Positions 52,342 through 54,258 of a DNA stretch of 54,258 nt are shown in pieces. Origin of the DNA: Natrinema pallidum DSM 3751. GTDB taxonomy: Archaea; Halobacteriota; Halobacteria; Halobacteriales; Natrialbaceae. The stretch lies in contig NZ_AOII01000088.1 of NCBI RefSeq assembly GCF_000337615.1, positions 101,371-155,628 of the forward strand. Reading direction: 5' to 3'. The notes under the pieces were generated by a model. It saw only the letters and a list, made by a program, of their open reading frames with translations. It ran no database searches and was not told the DNA's origin. Numbering within the stretch: position 1 is the stretch's first letter; every line of letters begins with the position of its first letter. The position numbers and the translations under genes were made by a program.

Positions 52342-54258
52342 ATGAGTCTCTCGCGACGCGATTTCCTGGCGGCCGCCGGGACGGGGACAGTCGGTGCCCT
52401 GCTCGGGTCCGCGTGGGGAGCGACGCAATCCGTCGACACCATCACGCAGGTCGACAATCCCCTCAAGTCCTATCCGAACCGGGACTGGGAAGAGGTTTAC
52501 CACGACATCTACTCGTACGACAGGGTCGACTGGACGGTCTGTCACCCCAACTGTACGCAGTCGTGTGCGCTGAACTTCTACATGAAAAACGGCGTGCCGA
52601 TCAGGGCCGAGCAGATCTACCACGAAGAGGAGGGGAGCCCCGGCCCGGGGAGCCCCGGCGGCTACGAGGAAGCGGGCGTCAGCCGCCACTGGAACCCGCG
52701 CGGTTGCATGAAGGGGCTGACGCTTCACCGCCGGACGTTCGAGCCCAGTCGGATCAAGTATCCCATGGTTCGCAAGGGGTGGAGCCCCGACGACCCCAAC
52801 CCCGAGGGCCGCGGCGAGGACGAGTTCGAGCGCGTCTCCTGGGACGAGGCGATCGACCTGATCGCCGAGAAGATGGCGAGTCTGGAAGACGAGAAACGGT
52901 TCCACATCTTCAACGCGATCAAGGCCGACGGGCTGATCACCCGCCACGGGGCCGGCCGGCGGCTCGCGTCGGTCTTCGGCGGTTGCGAGTGGACGGAATA
53001 CGACTGGTACGCCGACCTGCCGCCGGGCCACGTCATCACGACGGGCTATCAGACCAGCGATGCCGACGCATCGGCGTGGCGAGCCGCCGATTACACCATC
53101 ATTCAGGGGAAGAACCTGATCCACAACAAGCTCGCGGACAACCACTTCCTCCAGGAGACCCGCGAGCGCGGCGGCAAGATGGTCGGCGTCTACCCCGACT
53201 ACTCGCCGACCGTCCAGAAGTGCGACCGCTGGCTCCCCGTCCGCCCGGGCAGCGACCCCGCGTTCGCCCTGGGCGTGGCTCACGTCATCATCGACGAGGA
53301 CCTGTACGACGAGGAGTTCATGCGGAAGTTCACGACCCTACCGCTGTTGATCCGGCAGGACGACGGGAAGTACCTCCGCGCCCACGAGGTCTTCGCGGAT
53401 CACGAGCCGCCCGCCGAAGACAGCGAGCAGCGCCACGAGGAGAACGACTGGGGCGACTTCGTCGCCCTCGACGAGAACGGCAACCCCGTCCCCGTCACTC
53501 GCGAAGAAGTCGGCGACGAGACGCCCGTGACACCCCGGCTCGAGGTCGACACCGAACTCGAGCTGGCAAACGGCGAGTCGGTCGGCGTCCACACCGATTT
53601 CGTCCGGCAGCGGTCGAACATCATGGCGAACTACGATCCGGAGACGGTCGAAGACATCACGACGATTCCGGCCGACGCGCTTCGGAAAACCGCCCGGGAG
53701 TTCGCCGACGCAGAGAAGGCCCAGTGGTTCACCGGCGAGGGGATCAACCACTGGTTCCACTCGAACGACTCGCTCCAGCGGACGATCTTCTTCGTCCAGT
53801 CGATGCTGGGCAACATCGGCGAGCGGGGGGCCGGCTACTACAACTACTCCGGCCAGTACAAGATCGAACTGCTGGACGGCTACCCCTCCTACGTCAACCC
53901 CGACGGCAACGCGGCCCACGGGATGTATCCCGGCTACGCGTTCGCGTTCTTCGGCGGCGAGCAGCTGGACGCCCACGAGATTCGCGGGGACTTCGACCGC
54001 GAACTCGACCTCGTGCCACAGGGCGACGCCGAGGAGCCGGTGATGCCGACGAACGCCGAGTCGTACACGATGTCGAAGCCGACGATCCTGTGGACGATGA
54101 ACTGCAATCTCCTGAATCAGACCAAACATCAGGAGCACGTCATCGAGAACTTCGTCAAACACCCCGACACGAGCAACGAACTCTCGATCGTCTCGGACAT
54201 GCACATGACCTACTCCGCGCGCCACGCGGACATCGTGCTCCCGGTCCCCTCCTGGCTC
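52342..54258 (+). CDS. narG: NarG-type respiratory molybdenum oxidoreductase, catalytic subunit (cut by window edge)
   Basis: The first 639 residues of a Mo-bisPGD enzyme of the type II DMSO-reductase family, exported by Tat (LSRRDFLAAAGTG). The iron-sulfur site is Cys67-x3-Cys71-x3-Cys75 and Cys122 in RGCMKG, so Cys stands where E. coli NarG has His. EYDWYADLPPG contains Asp225 in the position of the Mo-ligand Asp of NarG. Halobacterial nitrate reductase faces outside, in agreement with the leader. I prefer nitrate reductase to selenate, chlorate or dimethylsulfide enzymes because of the locus, but the call rests on partial sequence. ATG 52342 is chosen; an in-frame GTG exists at 52300. Confidence 0.8.
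   Translation, partial: MSLSRRDFLAAAGTGTVGALLGSAWGATQSVDTITQVDNPLKSYPNRDWEEVYHDIYSYDRVDWTVCHPNCTQSCALNFYMKNGVPIRAEQIYHEEEGSPGPGSPGGYEEAGVSRHWNPRGCMKGLTLHRRTFEPSRIKYPMVRKGWSPDDPNPEGRGEDEFERVSWDEAIDLIAEKMASLEDEKRFHIFNAIKADGLITRHGAGRRLASVFGGCEWTEYDWYADLPPGHVITTGYQTSDADASAWRAADYTIIQGKNLIHNKLADNHFLQETRERGGKMVGVYPDYSPTVQKCDRWLPVRPGSDPAFALGVAHVIIDEDLYDEEFMRKFTTLPLLIRQDDGKYLRAHEVFADHEPPAEDSEQRHEENDWGDFVALDENGNPVPVTREEVGDETPVTPRLEVDTELELANGESVGVHTDFVRQRSNIMANYDPETVEDITTIPADALRKTAREFADAEKAQWFTGEGINHWFHSNDSLQRTIFFVQSMLGNIGERGAGYYNYSGQYKIELLDGYPSYVNPDGNAAHGMYPGYAFAFFGGEQLDAHEIRGDFDRELDLVPQGDAEEPVMPTNAESYTMSKPTILWTMNCNLLNQTKHQEHVIENFVKHPDTSNELSIVSDMHMTYSARHADIVLPVPSWL

Overview
The window is a piece of a haloarchaeal chromosome (class Halobacteria). 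The evidence is high GC with strongly acidic proteins, Tat-type rather than Sec-type lipoprotein signals, HalX and HTH-10 (Bat-type) regulators, PRC-barrel proteins of the CdpB type, an archaeal ADP-forming acetyl-CoA synthetase, and many leaderless or four-base-overlap gene junctions. I cannot fix the genus from sequence alone.

Layout. 1-3.2 kb: succinate dehydrogenase operon sdhCDBA on the minus strand (sdhA runs off the left edge). 3.3-13.6 kb: housekeeping and stress genes: an aspartoacylase/AstE-like metallohydrolase, a GNAT acetyltransferase with a zinc-ribbon tail, a polysaccharide flippase, a RimK-type ATP-grasp ligase fused to a retropepsin-like domain, a small PRC-barrel protein, catalase-peroxidase KatG, a protein built from about 37 acidic five-residue repeats, and an AlkA-like DNA glycosylase. 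13.7-19.1 kb: a second SdhA/FrdA/NadB-family flavoprotein, a Zn/Cd-type P1B-ATPase and its probable HTH-10 regulator. 19.3-21.1 kb: a small AT-rich island holding a Tat-exported hydrophobic-tail peptide gene and a two-helix membrane protein gene (toxin/immunity-like layout). On its left is a short relic of an IS6-type transposase. On its right is a complete IS6-type element whose transposase is broken by a 56-bp twin-hairpin insertion. 21.2-29.6 kb: acyl-CoA dehydrogenases and a fused hydroxyacyl-CoA dehydrogenase/enoyl-CoA hydratase (beta-oxidation), a HalX response regulator, a sensor kinase, a small membrane protein and a cupin. 30-32.8 kb: the znuACB zinc importer. 33-38.2 kb: fused ADP-forming acetyl-CoA synthetase with a BioD/DRTGG partner, a CdpB1-like PRC-barrel protein and a TrkA-N/DHH phosphoesterase.

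38.3-44.6 kb is an integrated element in tRNA-Lys(CUU). The tRNA is intact on the left, and a 33-bp copy of its 3' end lies on the right beside a tyrosine integrase. The element carries an AEP-primase-like replication protein, three AT-rich membrane-protein genes, a small conserved acidic protein, and three copies of an 18-bp motif, two of which stand before what look like decayed relatives of that small protein.

45.4-54.3 kb is a respiratory nitrogen-oxide locus: a Tat lipoprotein joining a CuA-type cupredoxin to a cytochrome-d1 propeller, two NirF-like propeller proteins, a NirJ-like radical SAM enzyme, glutamyl-tRNA reductase HemA, and a NarG-type molybdenum enzyme cut by the right edge. 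Read together they suggest nitrate reduction plus synthesis of heme d1 for an unusual copper-fed d1 enzyme. In my view the most interesting objects are this CuA-d1 protein, the pentapeptide-repeat protein, the AT-rich peptide/membrane pair, the hairpin insertion in the IS, and the triplicated motif in the integrated element.
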